This document shows positions 34,793 to 43,645 of a stretch of DNA of 63,398 nucleotides, in pieces. The position numbers and the translations under genes are program-made. Below the pieces are notes generated by a model. It did no database searches. It was not told the DNA's origin and worked only from the letters and a program-made list of their open reading frames with translations. The first letter of the stretch is position 1; every line of letters starts with the position of its first letter. The stretch comes from an uncultured Thioclava sp. (GTDB taxonomy: Bacteria; Pseudomonadota; Alphaproteobacteria; Rhodobacterales; Rhodobacteraceae). The stretch covers positions 1 through 63,398 of the forward strand of contig NZ_CAJYBT010000020.1 of NCBI RefSeq assembly GCF_913064665.1, in the 5' to 3' direction.

Positions 34793-35869
34793 ATGTTTTA
34801 CCGCGAAGCTGGTGATTTCAAGACGTCGTATAGTGAAGACGGGCAGACCTTTCCGATCAAATTCGATCGGTTGCGGTTTTACGCCGTGCTGGCCGTGGCC
34901 TTCGGGGTGATCCCGCTTTTCATCAATGATTACTGGGCCAACGCAGTGGCGGTGCCGTTTCTGATCTACGCAATTGCGGCGATCGGGCTGAACATTCTGG
35001 TGGGATATGCCGGTCAGGTGAGCCTTGGCACGGGCGGCTTCATGGCCGTCGGGGCCTATGCTGTTTACAAGCTGATGACTGCGTTCCCCGAAGTGTCGAT
35101 CTTCATTCACGTCATTTTGGCGGGCCTCATCACGGCCGCCGTTGGTGTGGTGTTTGGCCTGCCCAGCCTGCGCATCAAGGGGTTCTATCTGGCCGTCGCT
35201 ACGCTGGCGGCGCAGTTCTTCCTAGTCTGGCTGTTCAACAAGGTGCCGTGGTTTTACAACTACTCGGCTTCCGGCCAGATCAACGCGCCCGAGCGCACGG
35301 TGTTTGGCGTGTTTGTGACGGGCGCGCAGACCTCGGCGATGGCGAAATACATGTTCTGCCTCGTGATTCTGACACTGGTGGCATTGGTCGCGCGCAACCT
35401 GACGCGCGGCACCGTCGGGCGCAAATGGATGGCGATCCGTGACATGGATATCGCCGCAGAAATCATCGGGGTGAACCCGTTGACCACCAAACTTACCGCT
35501 TTCGCCGTGTCCTCGTTCTTCATCGGTATCGCAGGGGCGCTGTTCTTTGCAGTCTATCTGGGCGCGGCAGAGGTGGGCGAGTCCTTCGGTATCCAGAAAT
35601 CGTTCCTGATCTTGTTCATGGTGATCATTGGCGGGCTTGGCTCGATCTTCGGGTCTTTCGCGGGGGCTGCGTTCCTCGTGCTGCTGCCGGTGTTCCTCAA
35701 GAACGTGCTGGTGGGAACGCTGGGTTGGCCGACCGATCTGGCCGCGCATATCGAGTTGATGATCGTGGGCGGGCTGATCGTGGTGTTCCTGATCGCCGAA
35801 CCCCATGGCATCGCGCAGCTTTGGCGCGTCGCGAAAGAGAAACTCCGGCTTTGGCCCTTCCCGCACTGA
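34793..35869 (+). CDS. Branched-chain-type ABC importer, permease (LivM family)
   Basis: A 358-residue permease. The LivM signature GLNILVGYAGQVSLGTGGFMA lies at about residues 64-84; RIKGFYLAVATLAAQF near 123 and the coupling loop GRKWMAIRDMDIAAEIIGV near 208 follow. An aromatic-rich stretch near 150-170 (VPWFYNYSASG) is characteristic of transporters with this gene order rather than amino-acid LivM. GGGGAGAGGCTA precedes the start. It completes the membrane part of the importer. Confidence 0.93.
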   Translation: MFYREAGDFKTSYSEDGQTFPIKFDRLRFYAVLAVAFGVIPLFINDYWANAVAVPFLIYAIAAIGLNILVGYAGQVSLGTGGFMAVGAYAVYKLMTAFPEVSIFIHVILAGLITAAVGVVFGLPSLRIKGFYLAVATLAAQFFLVWLFNKVPWFYNYSASGQINAPERTVFGVFVTGAQTSAMAKYMFCLVILTLVALVARNLTRGTVGRKWMAIRDMDIAAEIIGVNPLTTKLTAFAVSSFFIGIAGALFFAVYLGAAEVGESFGIQKSFLILFMVIIGGLGSIFGSFAGAAFLVLLPVFLKNVLVGTLGWPTDLAAHIELMIVGGLIVVFLIAEPHGIAQLWRVAKEKLRLWPFPH

Positions 35870-35948
35870 CGCGAAGGCGCTGCCCAACATCGAAGAACCG
35901 GGATCAACCCGGCAAGGTATTCGACTGACTCTCTGGGAGGAGATGCAT

Positions 35949-37235
35949 ATGAGAAAGACACTAACCGCCTTGGTGGCCGCCGCGATGACGCTAGGCGCTG
36001 CCCCGGTCATGGCCGAACTGGTCGTGCCGAACCTGAGCTACCGCACCGGGCCCTATGCCGCGAACGGCATTCCCTACGCGGACGGCTTTAACGACTATTT
36101 CACGCTGCTGAATGAACGCGATGGCGGGATTGGCGGCGAGATGATCAAAAGTCCCGAATGCGAGACCGCCTATAACACCGAGAAAGGCGTGGAGTGCTAC
36201 GAGGCCACCAAGGGCGAAGGTGCGCTGGCCTATAACCCGCTCTCAACCGGCATCACCTATCAGCTGATCCCGAAAATGGCCGAAGATGGCATCACGCTGT
36301 ATACGCCCGGCTATGGGCGCACCTCGGCGGCCAATGGCAAAGTGTTCAAATGGGTGTTCAACTACCCGGCGAACTACTGGGATGGCGCTTCGGTCGCGGT
36401 CAAATACCTGATGGATCAGAACGGTGGATCGCTTGAGGGCAAGAAGATCGCGCTGGTCTATCACAACTCTGCATACGGCAAAGAGCCGATCCGCACGCTC
36501 GAAGAACTGTCCAAGAAACACGGTTTCACGCTGTCTACCTTGCCGGTCGATCACCCGGGCCAAGAGCAGAAATCGCAATGGCTGCAAATTCGTCGCGAAA
36601 AGCCTGACTATGTCATCATGTATGGCTGGGGCGTGATGAACCAGGTCGCCATTCAAGAGGCCGTCAACATCCGCTTCCCGATGGAGAACTTTATCGGCAT
36701 CTGGTGGTCCGGCTCTGAAAATGACGTTCAAGCCGCTGGGGACAAGGCGACTGGCTACAAGGCGCTTTCGTTCCACGGTACTGGCATGGATTACCCGGTT
36801 TACGCGGACATGAAAAAATATGTCGTGGATACGGGCAAAGCCAGCGGTGCGGGCGATCAGGTCGGCACGATGCTGTATTCGCGTGGCATGTATGCGGCGA
36901 TCATCATCTCTGAGGCGATCCGCAAGGCGCAGGAACTGGCGGGCAAATCGGCGGTGAACGCAGCCGAGGTGCGCGACGGTTTCGAAAACCTCGATCTGAC
37001 CGAGGCACGCTTGGTCGAACTTGGCCTGCCCGACTTTTCGCAGCCGATCAAGGCAAGCTGTGAGAACCACGGTGGTCCGGGGGCTGCGCGCGTCTTCCAG
37101 TGGGATGCGGCGAGCAAGAAATGGAACGCAGCTTCGGATTGGATCACGTCTGACAAGGACGTGCTGGATCCGCTGATCGCGGAAGACTCGGCTGCTTTTG
37201 CCAAGGAATCCGGCATTGAGGAACGCTGCAAATAA
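35949..37235 (+). CDS. ABC importer periplasmic substrate-binding protein (LivK-like, peripla_BP_6)
   Basis: A 428-residue exported binding protein. Signal peptide MRKTLTALVAAAMTLGAAPVMA is followed by a two-lobed type I binding fold, beginning VVPNLSYRTGPYAANGIPYA. Two cysteine pairs may form disulfides (near residues 58/69 and 362/428). The chosen ATG is six bases after GGGAGGAG; frames further upstream overlap livM. It is longer and Trp/Tyr-richer than LivK for amino acids, so a larger or aromatic ligand is plausible but not shown. A stem-loop after the stop may protect its mRNA. Confidence 0.93.
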   Translation: MRKTLTALVAAAMTLGAAPVMAELVVPNLSYRTGPYAANGIPYADGFNDYFTLLNERDGGIGGEMIKSPECETAYNTEKGVECYEATKGEGALAYNPLSTGITYQLIPKMAEDGITLYTPGYGRTSAANGKVFKWVFNYPANYWDGASVAVKYLMDQNGGSLEGKKIALVYHNSAYGKEPIRTLEELSKKHGFTLSTLPVDHPGQEQKSQWLQIRREKPDYVIMYGWGVMNQVAIQEAVNIRFPMENFIGIWWSGSENDVQAAGDKATGYKALSFHGTGMDYPVYADMKKYVVDTGKASGAGDQVGTMLYSRGMYAAIIISEAIRKAQELAGKSAVNAAEVRDGFENLDLTEARLVELGLPDFSQPIKASCENHGGPGAARVFQWDAASKKWNAASDWITSDKDVLDPLIAEDSAAFAKESGIEERCK

Positions 37236-37241
37236 CAGACT

Positions 37242-37267
37242 GGCTCCCGGCCTGCGGGTCGGGAGCC
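37242..37267 (+). other. Intercistronic stem-loop after the binding-protein gene
   Basis: An 8-bp GC stem (GGCTCCCG / CGGGAGCC) with a ten-base loop and no T-tract, 7 nt after the binding-protein stop and 27 nt before livF. Stems of this kind commonly stabilise the upstream mRNA so that binding protein is made in excess of the other subunits. Confidence 0.6.
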
Positions 37268-37293
37268 ACCTCTAACCCCTCGGAGTTTTTCCC

Positions 37294-38118
37294 ATGCTCG
37301 ATGACGTCAAAACCGATGCGGCCCTGCTTGAGGTCAACAATATCGAAGTGATCTACAATCACGTCATCCTTGTTTTGAAAGGCGTCAGCCTCAGCGTGCC
37401 CAAAGGCGGGATCACTGCGCTTCTGGGTGGCAACGGCGCGGGCAAGACGACGACGCTCAAGGCGATCTCGAACCTGCTGAGATCCGAACGCGGCGAGGTC
37501 ACCAAGGGCAGTATCATCTACCGTGGCGAGCGGGTTGAAGATGGCGCCCCGGCGGATCTGGTGCGCAAAGGCGTGATCCAGGTGATGGAGGGTCGGCATT
37601 GTTTCGAACACCTCACCGTTGAAGAGAACCTGCTGACCGGGGCCTATACCCGCAAGGATGGCCGCGCCGCCGTGCAGGCAGATCTTGAGATGGTCTATAA
37701 TTATTTTCCCCGCCTGAAAGAGCGCCGCAAATCGCAAGCGGGCTACACTTCGGGCGGCGAGCAACAGATGGTCGCAATGGGCCGCGCGCTGATGAGCCGC
37801 CCCGAGATGATCTTGCTGGACGAGCCCTCGATGGGGCTGGCGCCGCAATTGGTTGAGCAGATTTTTGAGATCGTGAAATCGGTCAATGAGAATGAAGGCG
37901 TGACCTTTCTGTTGGCCGAACAAAACACCAATGTCGCGCTACGATACGCGCATTACGGCTATATTCTGGAAAGCGGGCGCATCGTGATGGACGGCCCGGC
38001 CGCCGATCTGCGTGAAAATCCGGACGTGAAAGAGTTCTACTTGGGCGTTGGCGATGACGGGCGCAAATCGTTCCGCGATGTGCGTAGCTATCGTCGCCGC
38101 AAACGCTGGCTGGCGTGA
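37294..38118 (+). CDS. Branched-chain-type ABC importer, ATP-binding protein (LivF family)
   Basis: A 274-residue ATPase. Walker A LLGGNGAGKTT near residue 45, the LivF motif VIQVMEGRHCFEHLTVEENL near 94, signature YTSGGEQQMVAMGRAL near 150, and Walker B MILLDEPSMGLAP. Beyond the usual end it has an Arg-rich tail (FRDVRSYRRRKRWLA), an extension not found on amino-acid LivF proteins. It is the second ATPase of the importer. The CoA ligase follows after 87 nt. Confidence 0.93.
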   Translation: MLDDVKTDAALLEVNNIEVIYNHVILVLKGVSLSVPKGGITALLGGNGAGKTTTLKAISNLLRSERGEVTKGSIIYRGERVEDGAPADLVRKGVIQVMEGRHCFEHLTVEENLLTGAYTRKDGRAAVQADLEMVYNYFPRLKERRKSQAGYTSGGEQQMVAMGRALMSRPEMILLDEPSMGLAPQLVEQIFEIVKSVNENEGVTFLLAEQNTNVALRYAHYGYILESGRIVMDGPAADLRENPDVKEFYLGVGDDGRKSFRDVRSYRRRKRWLA

Positions 38119-38205
38119 CTTTAAGTCTTTGAAATTGAACAATTGCTGCGCAGAATTTCTGAGCGGCAGGGGGCAGTTTGCCCATAACAGGAAAAGGGTC
38201 GAGAG

Positions 38206-39426
38206 ATGGGTAAGCATTTCGACGAATTGGAAACCCGATCGGCTGATGCGCGTGAAGCCGCTTTGGCTGCCGCTCTTCCGGGCGTGATCGCCAAGGCGCT
38301 GCAAGCCCCGGGGATGGCCGCGCATTTGGCGGGCGTGGATGCCTCGCAAGTCACATCGCGTGCGGCGCTGGCGTGTCTTCCCGTGCTGCGCAAATCCGAT
38401 TTGGGCGCGGCCCAGAAAGGGGCGCCCCCCTTGGGCGGGCTAATCACCAAACCACTGACCGCTTTCGCCCATATCTTTCAATCTCCCGGCCCAATCTATG
38501 AACCCGGCGATGTCAGCCATGACTGGTGGCGGCTGGGGCGCTTTGCCCATGCCGCGGGGGTGGGCCCCGGTGACATTGTGCAAAACTGCTTTGGCTATCA
38601 CCTGACGCCCGCGGGCATGATGTTTGAAAATGCCGTGCGGGCGGTGGGTGCCGCTGTGCTACCTGCGGGCACGGGTCAGACCGAGCTGCAAGTGCGTGCC
38701 GCCGCCGATATTGGCACGACCGTCTATGCGGGCACGCCCGATTACCTGCGTATCATCCTCGAGAAGGCCGACGAGATGGGCGAGCGGTTGGCGCTGACCA
38801 AAGCCACCGTTTCGGGGGGCGCGCTCTTTCCCAGCTTGCGCCAGCTTTATGCCGATCGCGGCATCGCCTGTCTGCAATGCTATGCCACTGCCGATCTGGG
38901 CAATATCGCCTATGAAAGTGCCGCGATGGAAGGGATGATCGTCGATGAAGGCGTGATCGTCGAAATCGTGCGTCCCGGCACGGGTGACCCGGTCGCCCCC
39001 GGCGAAGTGGGTGAGGTCGTGGTGACAACGTTGAACCCCGATTATCCGCTGATCCGTTTTGCGACGGGCGATCTTTCGGCTGTGATGGAGGGCGCCTCCC
39101 CCTGTGGACGTAGCAATATGCGCATCAAGGGGTGGATGGGGCGCGCCGATCAAACGACCAAGATCAAGGGCATGTTCGTGCGCCCCGAACAGGTTGCTGC
39201 CTTTGTCGCGGCCCATCCGCAGGTGCAAAAGGCCCGCGTCATCGCCAGTCGTTCGGGCGAGATGGATGTGATGACCGTGCAGGTCGAAACCGAGAGCAGC
39301 GATGCAGCTCAATTCGACGCTGGCATTCGCGCTGCACTCAAGATGAAAGGGGTGATCGAACTGGTTGCTCCGGGCACTTTGCCCAATGACGGCAAGGTCA
39401 TTGACGACCAACGCAGCTATGATTGA
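38206..39426 (+). CDS. Phenylacetate-CoA ligase-like (PaaK family) adenylate-forming enzyme
   Basis: A 406-residue ligase of the PaaK/CapK branch: CYATADLGNIAYES near residue 225 in place of the PaaK YGLSE region, then LIRFATGDLSAV near 283 and the C-terminal IKGWMGRADQTTKIKGMFV (305-323). Family members form CoA thioesters, mostly of aryl acids. The usual PaaK phosphate loop (SSGTTG) is not obvious; the equivalent stretch reads IFQSPGP, so its adenylation chemistry may differ or be lost. It closes the Liv-type operon. A separate ligase for a second substrate, or a regulator of CoA intermediates, are alternatives. Confidence 0.85.
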   Translation: MGKHFDELETRSADAREAALAAALPGVIAKALQAPGMAAHLAGVDASQVTSRAALACLPVLRKSDLGAAQKGAPPLGGLITKPLTAFAHIFQSPGPIYEPGDVSHDWWRLGRFAHAAGVGPGDIVQNCFGYHLTPAGMMFENAVRAVGAAVLPAGTGQTELQVRAAADIGTTVYAGTPDYLRIILEKADEMGERLALTKATVSGGALFPSLRQLYADRGIACLQCYATADLGNIAYESAAMEGMIVDEGVIVEIVRPGTGDPVAPGEVGEVVVTTLNPDYPLIRFATGDLSAVMEGASPCGRSNMRIKGWMGRADQTTKIKGMFVRPEQVAAFVAAHPQVQKARVIASRSGEMDVMTVQVETESSDAAQFDAGIRAALKMKGVIELVAPGTLPNDGKVIDDQRSYD

Positions 39427-39479
39427 GGAACTTTTACGCGTGCTTCTGTGTTAATCCGTTTAGAGAGACGGAGGATAGC

Positions 39480-41138
39480 ATGCGTAAACTATTGTTGACG
39501 GGGGCCGCGATTGCGGCGCTTGCCGTGCCTGCGAATGCGGCCGATTTGGCGCTGATCTTGGGCAATGCGAATTACGACCGAATGGGCGATGTCAAAGCGG
39601 GGGATGCCTCGATTGCCGCCCAGTCGGGTTTGAAACAGGCCGGGTTCGCGGTTTTCGATCAGGACAATGCCGATGCGGGCGAGATCCGCGCGCGCTTTCG
39701 CGATTTTGTCGCGGAGTCGCAGGGGGCGGACACGGTTGTCGTCGCGCTGTCTGGGCGCTTTGTCCACAGCAATTCCGAGACGTGGTTTTTGCCCGTGGAT
39801 GCGCGCGATGCCACTTTGCCAGAAGCGGTCAGCGAGGCTTTGCCGCTGTCCGCCGTGATGACCGTTTTGGCGGCCCATCCGGGGAAAGCGGTGTTGCTGT
39901 TGGGCGCGTCGGACCCCGAGGGGGGCATGTCCGGGCTGACGATGCCGGGCATTGGCATGCTCGACATTCCTCAGGGCGTGAGCGTCCTGCGTGGAGAGCC
40001 CAAACAAGTGGCTGCCGTTATGGGCGGCGCGCTGGTGCAACCCGGCATGCCCCTTGCTCAGGCGGCGCGCGAAGCGGGGCTGACGGCCTCGGGGTTTGTG
40101 ATGCCGGAACGTGCGTTAGTCAATGTGCAAAGCCAGCCGAACACCCCTGCACCTGCGCCGGTCAAAACGCCCGCCGCCGATCCAGCCTCACCTTATTGGG
40201 ATCTCGCGAGCTCCGAAGACACGATTGACGCCTATCAGCTCTATCTCAAGCGCTATCCCAATGGCGCAAACGCGGCGGATGCCAAGGCGCGCATCGCGAC
40301 GCTCAAGGCGGAACCCGAGTTGCAGGCCAAGGCGGTCGAAAAGGCGCTCAACCTGTCGCGCGATCAACGCCGCGAGGTGCAGCAGAATCTGACCATCCTT
40401 CAGTTTGACCCGAAGGGCGTTGACGGGATTTTCGGCCCCGGTTCGCGCAGCGCGATTTCGCGTTGGCAGCAGGCAAACGGGTTTGATGGCACATCCTATC
40501 TAAGCTCCGAGCAGCTGACCAAACTGTCTGCACAGGGCGAAAAGCGCTCTGCCGAACTGGATGCCGAAGCCAAGGCGCGTCAGGCAGAGATTGACACGCA
40601 GGATCGCGCCTATTGGGAGCAAACGGGCAAGGCCGGGGATGAGCCGGGCCTGCGCGCTTATCTCAAGAAATATCCCGATGGGCTGTTTGCGGATTTGGCG
40701 CAAGAGCGGCTTGATACGATCGAGGCCGCTCGTCGGGCGGATGCGCAATCGGCGGATCGTGGGGATTGGGATGCTGCGCGCAAGGCCGACACGGTCGCGG
40801 CCTATCGCGAGTATCTCTCAAGTCGCGACAAACCTGCCTTCCAAGCCGAGGCCGAGGCCCGCATCTCTGAACTGCAGCAGGAAAACCAGGACAGCGCACA
40901 GGTGGCCCAAGCCAAGGCAACCGAAGATGCCTTGGGTTTGCCCAGTGTAGCGCGGCAGTTGGTGGAACAACGGCTATCGCAGATGGGGTTGAAGCCGGGC
41001 AAGGTGGACGGCGCCTTTACCCCCGAAACCCGCCGCGCGATCCGGCGCTATCAAACAGCCGGCGGGCTGCCTGCGACGGGCTATCTGACACAGGCAACCG
41101 TGGCACAGCTTTTGGCCGGTGCCATCGGGTTTCGCTAA
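39480..41138 (+). CDS. Secreted caspase-fold protein with two peptidoglycan-binding domains, catalytic residues absent
   Basis: A 552-residue exported protein (signal MRKLLLTGAAIAALAVPANA). Residues 22-215 align with peptidase C14 (LALILGNANYDRM, then WFLPVDARD). The catalytic SGHG is here SGRF (91-94) and DACR is GASD (142-145), so both His and Cys appear lost. Two repeat-like blocks starting YWDLASSEDTIDAYQLYLKR and YWEQTGKAGDEPGLRAYLKK follow. Each is linked to a peptidoglycan_binding_1 domain (about 285-355 and 485-550; VDGIFGPGSRSAI and VDGAFTPETRRAI). It probably anchors in the cell wall as a scaffold. The start at 39480 follows ACGGAGGATAGC. A terminator follows. Confidence 0.85.
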   Translation: MRKLLLTGAAIAALAVPANAADLALILGNANYDRMGDVKAGDASIAAQSGLKQAGFAVFDQDNADAGEIRARFRDFVAESQGADTVVVALSGRFVHSNSETWFLPVDARDATLPEAVSEALPLSAVMTVLAAHPGKAVLLLGASDPEGGMSGLTMPGIGMLDIPQGVSVLRGEPKQVAAVMGGALVQPGMPLAQAAREAGLTASGFVMPERALVNVQSQPNTPAPAPVKTPAADPASPYWDLASSEDTIDAYQLYLKRYPNGANAADAKARIATLKAEPELQAKAVEKALNLSRDQRREVQQNLTILQFDPKGVDGIFGPGSRSAISRWQQANGFDGTSYLSSEQLTKLSAQGEKRSAELDAEAKARQAEIDTQDRAYWEQTGKAGDEPGLRAYLKKYPDGLFADLAQERLDTIEAARRADAQSADRGDWDAARKADTVAAYREYLSSRDKPAFQAEAEARISELQQENQDSAQVAQAKATEDALGLPSVARQLVEQRLSQMGLKPGKVDGAFTPETRRAIRRYQTAGGLPATGYLTQATVAQLLAGAIGFR

Positions 41139-41141
41139 GGC

Positions 41142-41169
41142 AAAAGGGGCGGCTTGGTCGCCCCTTTTT
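41142..41169 (+). terminator. Intrinsic terminator after the caspase-fold gene
   Basis: Stem AAAGGGGCG / CGCCCCTTT with a seven-base loop, running into five T residues, directly after the stop codon. It insulates the following acuR promoter. Confidence 0.88.
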
Positions 41170-41229
41170 CATGACGATTTCGGGCGCGCGCAGCGACGCC
41201 ACGGCAAGGTCTCAATACACTCCGCTTTA

Positions 41230-41255
41230 TTTAGCATACCGATTGGTATATTAAA
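41230..41255. promoter_or_regulatory. Symmetrical operator and promoter of the acu operon
   Basis: A 26-bp dyad TTTA-N2-ATACC-GATT-GGTAT-N2-TAAA, perfectly centred between 41242 and 41243. It includes the 14-bp core ATACCGATTGGTAT (41236-41249) and a -10-like TATATT at 41247-41252, so a bound TetR-type repressor would block polymerase. The acuR ATG is at 41261, eight bases after the -10, with no ribosome site between. That implies a leaderless mRNA, as reported for this operon in Rhodobacter sphaeroides. Confidence 0.8.
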
Positions 41256-41260
41256 TATGT

Positions 41261-41902
41261 ATGCATGATTCTAACCCCTCGTCCGCCAAGCCCCGCCCCC
41301 GTGGTCGCCCGCCCCTTGCGCCTGATGCGCAGGCGTCGCGCAAAGCGTTGCTGCGCGCGGGGCTCGCGCAGCTGACAGAGAGGGGCTATGTCGCGGTGCG
41401 TCTGGACGATGTCGTCTTGAGTGCGGGTGTGACCAAGGGCGCGTTCTATCATCATTTCCGCTCAAAGGCGGACTATGGCACGGCGCTGATCGCGGAATAT
41501 GACGCGTATTTTCAGGCCCAGATCGCGCGCAGTTTGGGGCGTGCCGACCTAACGCCACTGGCGCGTTTGCAGGACTTCGCCACGATGGCCGAGGCCGGGA
41601 TGGCCCGGTTCGGATTTCGGCGCGGCTGCCTGATCGGCAATCTTGGTCAAGAGATGGCCTCGCTGCCCGAAGACTATCGCGCCAAGCTGATCGCGGTGCT
41701 TGAGGGCTGGCAAGACATGACCGCAACCTGTCTGCGCGCCGCTCAAGACGCAGGTGAGATCGCATCAGATCAAGACCCAGAGACCCTTGCCGCGCTGTTC
41801 TGGACCGGCTGGGAAGGCGCGGTCCTGCGCGCCAAACTCGAACGCAACCCCGCGCCGCTGCGGCAGTTTACTGCCGGATTCCTGCGCCTCGTATCGAAAT
41901 GA
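41261..41902 (+). CDS. acuR: TetR-family repressor AcuR
   Basis: A 213-residue TetR-type regulator. The N-terminal helix-turn-helix is [20 protein letters not shown], then [12 protein letters not shown], near residues 42-73; the C-terminal ligand domain includes [20 protein letters not shown]. In Rhodobacter sphaeroides AcuR represses its own operon and is released by acrylate from DMSP cleavage. Order (acuR-acuI-dddL) and operator here match. No Shine-Dalgarno precedes the ATG, consistent with leaderless translation. Its stop (ATGA) overlaps a possible upstream start of acuI. Confidence 0.94.
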   Translation: MHDSNPSSAKPRPRGRPPLAPDAQASRKALLRAGLAQLTERGYVAVRLDDVVLSAGVTKGAFYHHFRSKADYGTALIAEYDAYFQAQIARSLGRADLTPLARLQDFATMAEAGMARFGFRRGCLIGNLGQEMASLPEDYRAKLIAVLEGWQDMTATCLRAAQDAGEIASDQDPETLAALFWTGWEGAVLRAKLERNPAPLRQFTAGFLRLVSK

Positions 41903-41913
41903 CGGAGTTCCCC

Positions 41914-42906
41914 ATGACCAAAGCCATCGTGATTGAAAAGACTGACGAGACCCAAAGCGTTTCGTTGCGCGACATTGATCTGCCGCCGTTGGCCGAGGGC
42001 GAAGTGGCCGTCGACGTCGCCTATTCCACGCTGAATTACAAAGATGCGCTGGCATTGACCGGGGCCGCGCCGGTTGTGCGCAGCTTCCCGATGGTGCCGG
42101 GGATTGATTTGGCCGGGATCGTGCGCGAAAGCCTGCATCCCGATTATGCGCCCGGCGACCGCGTTGTTCTCAACGGTTGGAGTGTGGGTGAGAAATACTG
42201 GGGCGGGCTGGGTGCGCGCGCGCATCTGCGCGGCGAGTGGCTGGTGCCGCTGCCCGAGGGAATCTCGATGCGTCAGGCGATGGCGATCGGCACGGCGGGC
42301 TATACCGCGATGCTGTGCGTGATGGCACTTGAGGCCAATGGCGTGACGCCCGAGAGCGGCGAAGTGGTTGTGACCGGGGCCTCGGGCGGTGTCGGCAGCG
42401 TGGCCATCGCGCTGCTCGCGGCCAAGGGCTACACCGTGGCTGCGGTCACCGGGCGCGAAAGCGAGGCGGAGTATCTGAAATCGCTTGGGGCGTCGTCAAT
42501 CGTGGCGCGCGAGGAGTTGTCGGGTAAGCCGCGCGCCCTCAACAAAGAGCGTTGGGCAGGCGCGATTGATGTGGTGGGCAGCACGGTTCTCGCCAACCTG
42601 ATCTCGATGATGAAATATCACGGCACGGTCGCGGCGTGCGGTCTGGCAGGCGGGATGGATCTGCCCAGCTCGGTTGCGCCTTTCATTCTGCGCGGTGTCA
42701 CCCTTGCCGGGGTCGATAGCGTGATGTGCCCGCGCCCCCGGCGGATCAAGGCGTGGCAACGCTTGGCGCGTGATCTTGACATGGCAAAGCTGGAATCGAT
42801 GGTGGTCGAGGTCGCTCTGAAGGATGTGATCGCCACGGCCCCGAAATTCCTCGAAGGGCAGGTGCGCGGCCGGATCGTCGTACCCGTCGCCCCCGAGCTT
42901 GGCTAA
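41914..42906 (+). CDS. acuI: Acrylyl-CoA reductase (NADPH) AcuI
   Basis: Reduces acryloyl-CoA to propionyl-CoA, detoxifying and assimilating the C3 product of DMSP. A 330-residue zinc-free medium-chain reductase: ALNYKDALA-type N-terminal motif (here [13 protein letters not shown]), VPGIDLAG near 60 and the NADPH loop [13 protein letters not shown] near 151. GGAG seven bases upstream favours the ATG at 41914; an ATG at 41899 overlaps the acuR stop. YhdH-like annotation would refer to the same family. Confidence 0.94.
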   Translation: MTKAIVIEKTDETQSVSLRDIDLPPLAEGEVAVDVAYSTLNYKDALALTGAAPVVRSFPMVPGIDLAGIVRESLHPDYAPGDRVVLNGWSVGEKYWGGLGARAHLRGEWLVPLPEGISMRQAMAIGTAGYTAMLCVMALEANGVTPESGEVVVTGASGGVGSVAIALLAAKGYTVAAVTGRESEAEYLKSLGASSIVAREELSGKPRALNKERWAGAIDVVGSTVLANLISMMKYHGTVAACGLAGGMDLPSSVAPFILRGVTLAGVDSVMCPRPRRIKAWQRLARDLDMAKLESMVVEVALKDVIATAPKFLEGQVRGRIVVPVAPELG

Positions 42907-42915
42907 GAGGGGGCG

Positions 42916-43632
42916 ATGAGCGACACCAACCCGCCCACCGAAATAGAGGCCGCGCAACCGGGGCAAGCCCGGTTGCGTGACTGCCCGGCTTGGACCTACC
43001 TGTTGCAAGAATTCCACGGCATCTACGCGCGGGGCTCTGCAGGGGGCAGCAAGGCGATCCGCGGGCATCGAAAGAAGGTGCGCGACAGCCTGTCCTACAC
43101 GATTGATTCCAATCCGCTCATTGCGCCGCGTCAGCCGGTGAACAAACCGGTCACTGCACATTTGCCGCGTGCTTTCGACCTCGCGGCGAGCGGCCCAATG
43201 GCCAGAATGAGCCGGGCGTTAGAACGCGCCAGCGCGCAGCTGACGTGGGATTATGGGTATGAGCGCGTGCCACAGCATTTGGCGCAGAAATACGCCTATT
43301 GCGAGGTGCTCGGCCCGCAAGGTCCGATCCTGTCAGAGCGGCTGACACTGGGTTTCGTGCTGTTTGCGCCGCGCACCACCTATCCTCAGCACAGCCATCT
43401 CGATATCGAGGAAAGCTATATCTCGATTGCGGGCGATTGGTCGGAAAACGAGTTTGCGGTGTTTGCGCCGGGCTCGCTGATTCTGAACAAGCCGGGGCAT
43501 GAACATCGCATCACTACGGGTGATTTCGACCCGTGCCTGCTGGCCTATGCCTGGATCGGTCCAAGCGACAAGTTGGCGACACCGGGGATGAAATTTTCCA
43601 AGACACGCAAGCGGAGTGTGCAGGGGATCTAA
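42916..43632 (+). CDS. dddL: Dimethylsulfoniopropionate lyase DddL
   Basis: Cleaves DMSP to dimethyl sulfide and acrylate. A 238-residue cupin-type lyase. The metal-binding motif HSHLDIEESY lies at residues 159-168 (H159, H161, E165, with the catalytic-type Tyr168), and a second motif His is in PGHEH (193-197). The start follows AGAGGGGGCG, 9 nt after acuI. Product acrylate is then handled by AcuI after CoA loading and serves as inducer through AcuR. The gene converges with fmt, with 13 nt between the stops. Confidence 0.94.
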   Translation: MSDTNPPTEIEAAQPGQARLRDCPAWTYLLQEFHGIYARGSAGGSKAIRGHRKKVRDSLSYTIDSNPLIAPRQPVNKPVTAHLPRAFDLAASGPMARMSRALERASAQLTWDYGYERVPQHLAQKYAYCEVLGPQGPILSERLTLGFVLFAPRTTYPQHSHLDIEESYISIAGDWSENEFAVFAPGSLILNKPGHEHRITTGDFDPCLLAYAWIGPSDKLATPGMKFSKTRKRSVQGI

Positions 43633-43645
43633 GCGGGCGCTTTGT

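Noticed and set aside
34443-34793. 116-codon plus-strand frame after livH
   Set aside because: It overlaps the better-supported small membrane protein in another frame and has no membrane or domain features and no ribosome site; the Arg-rich sequence looks like a shadow.
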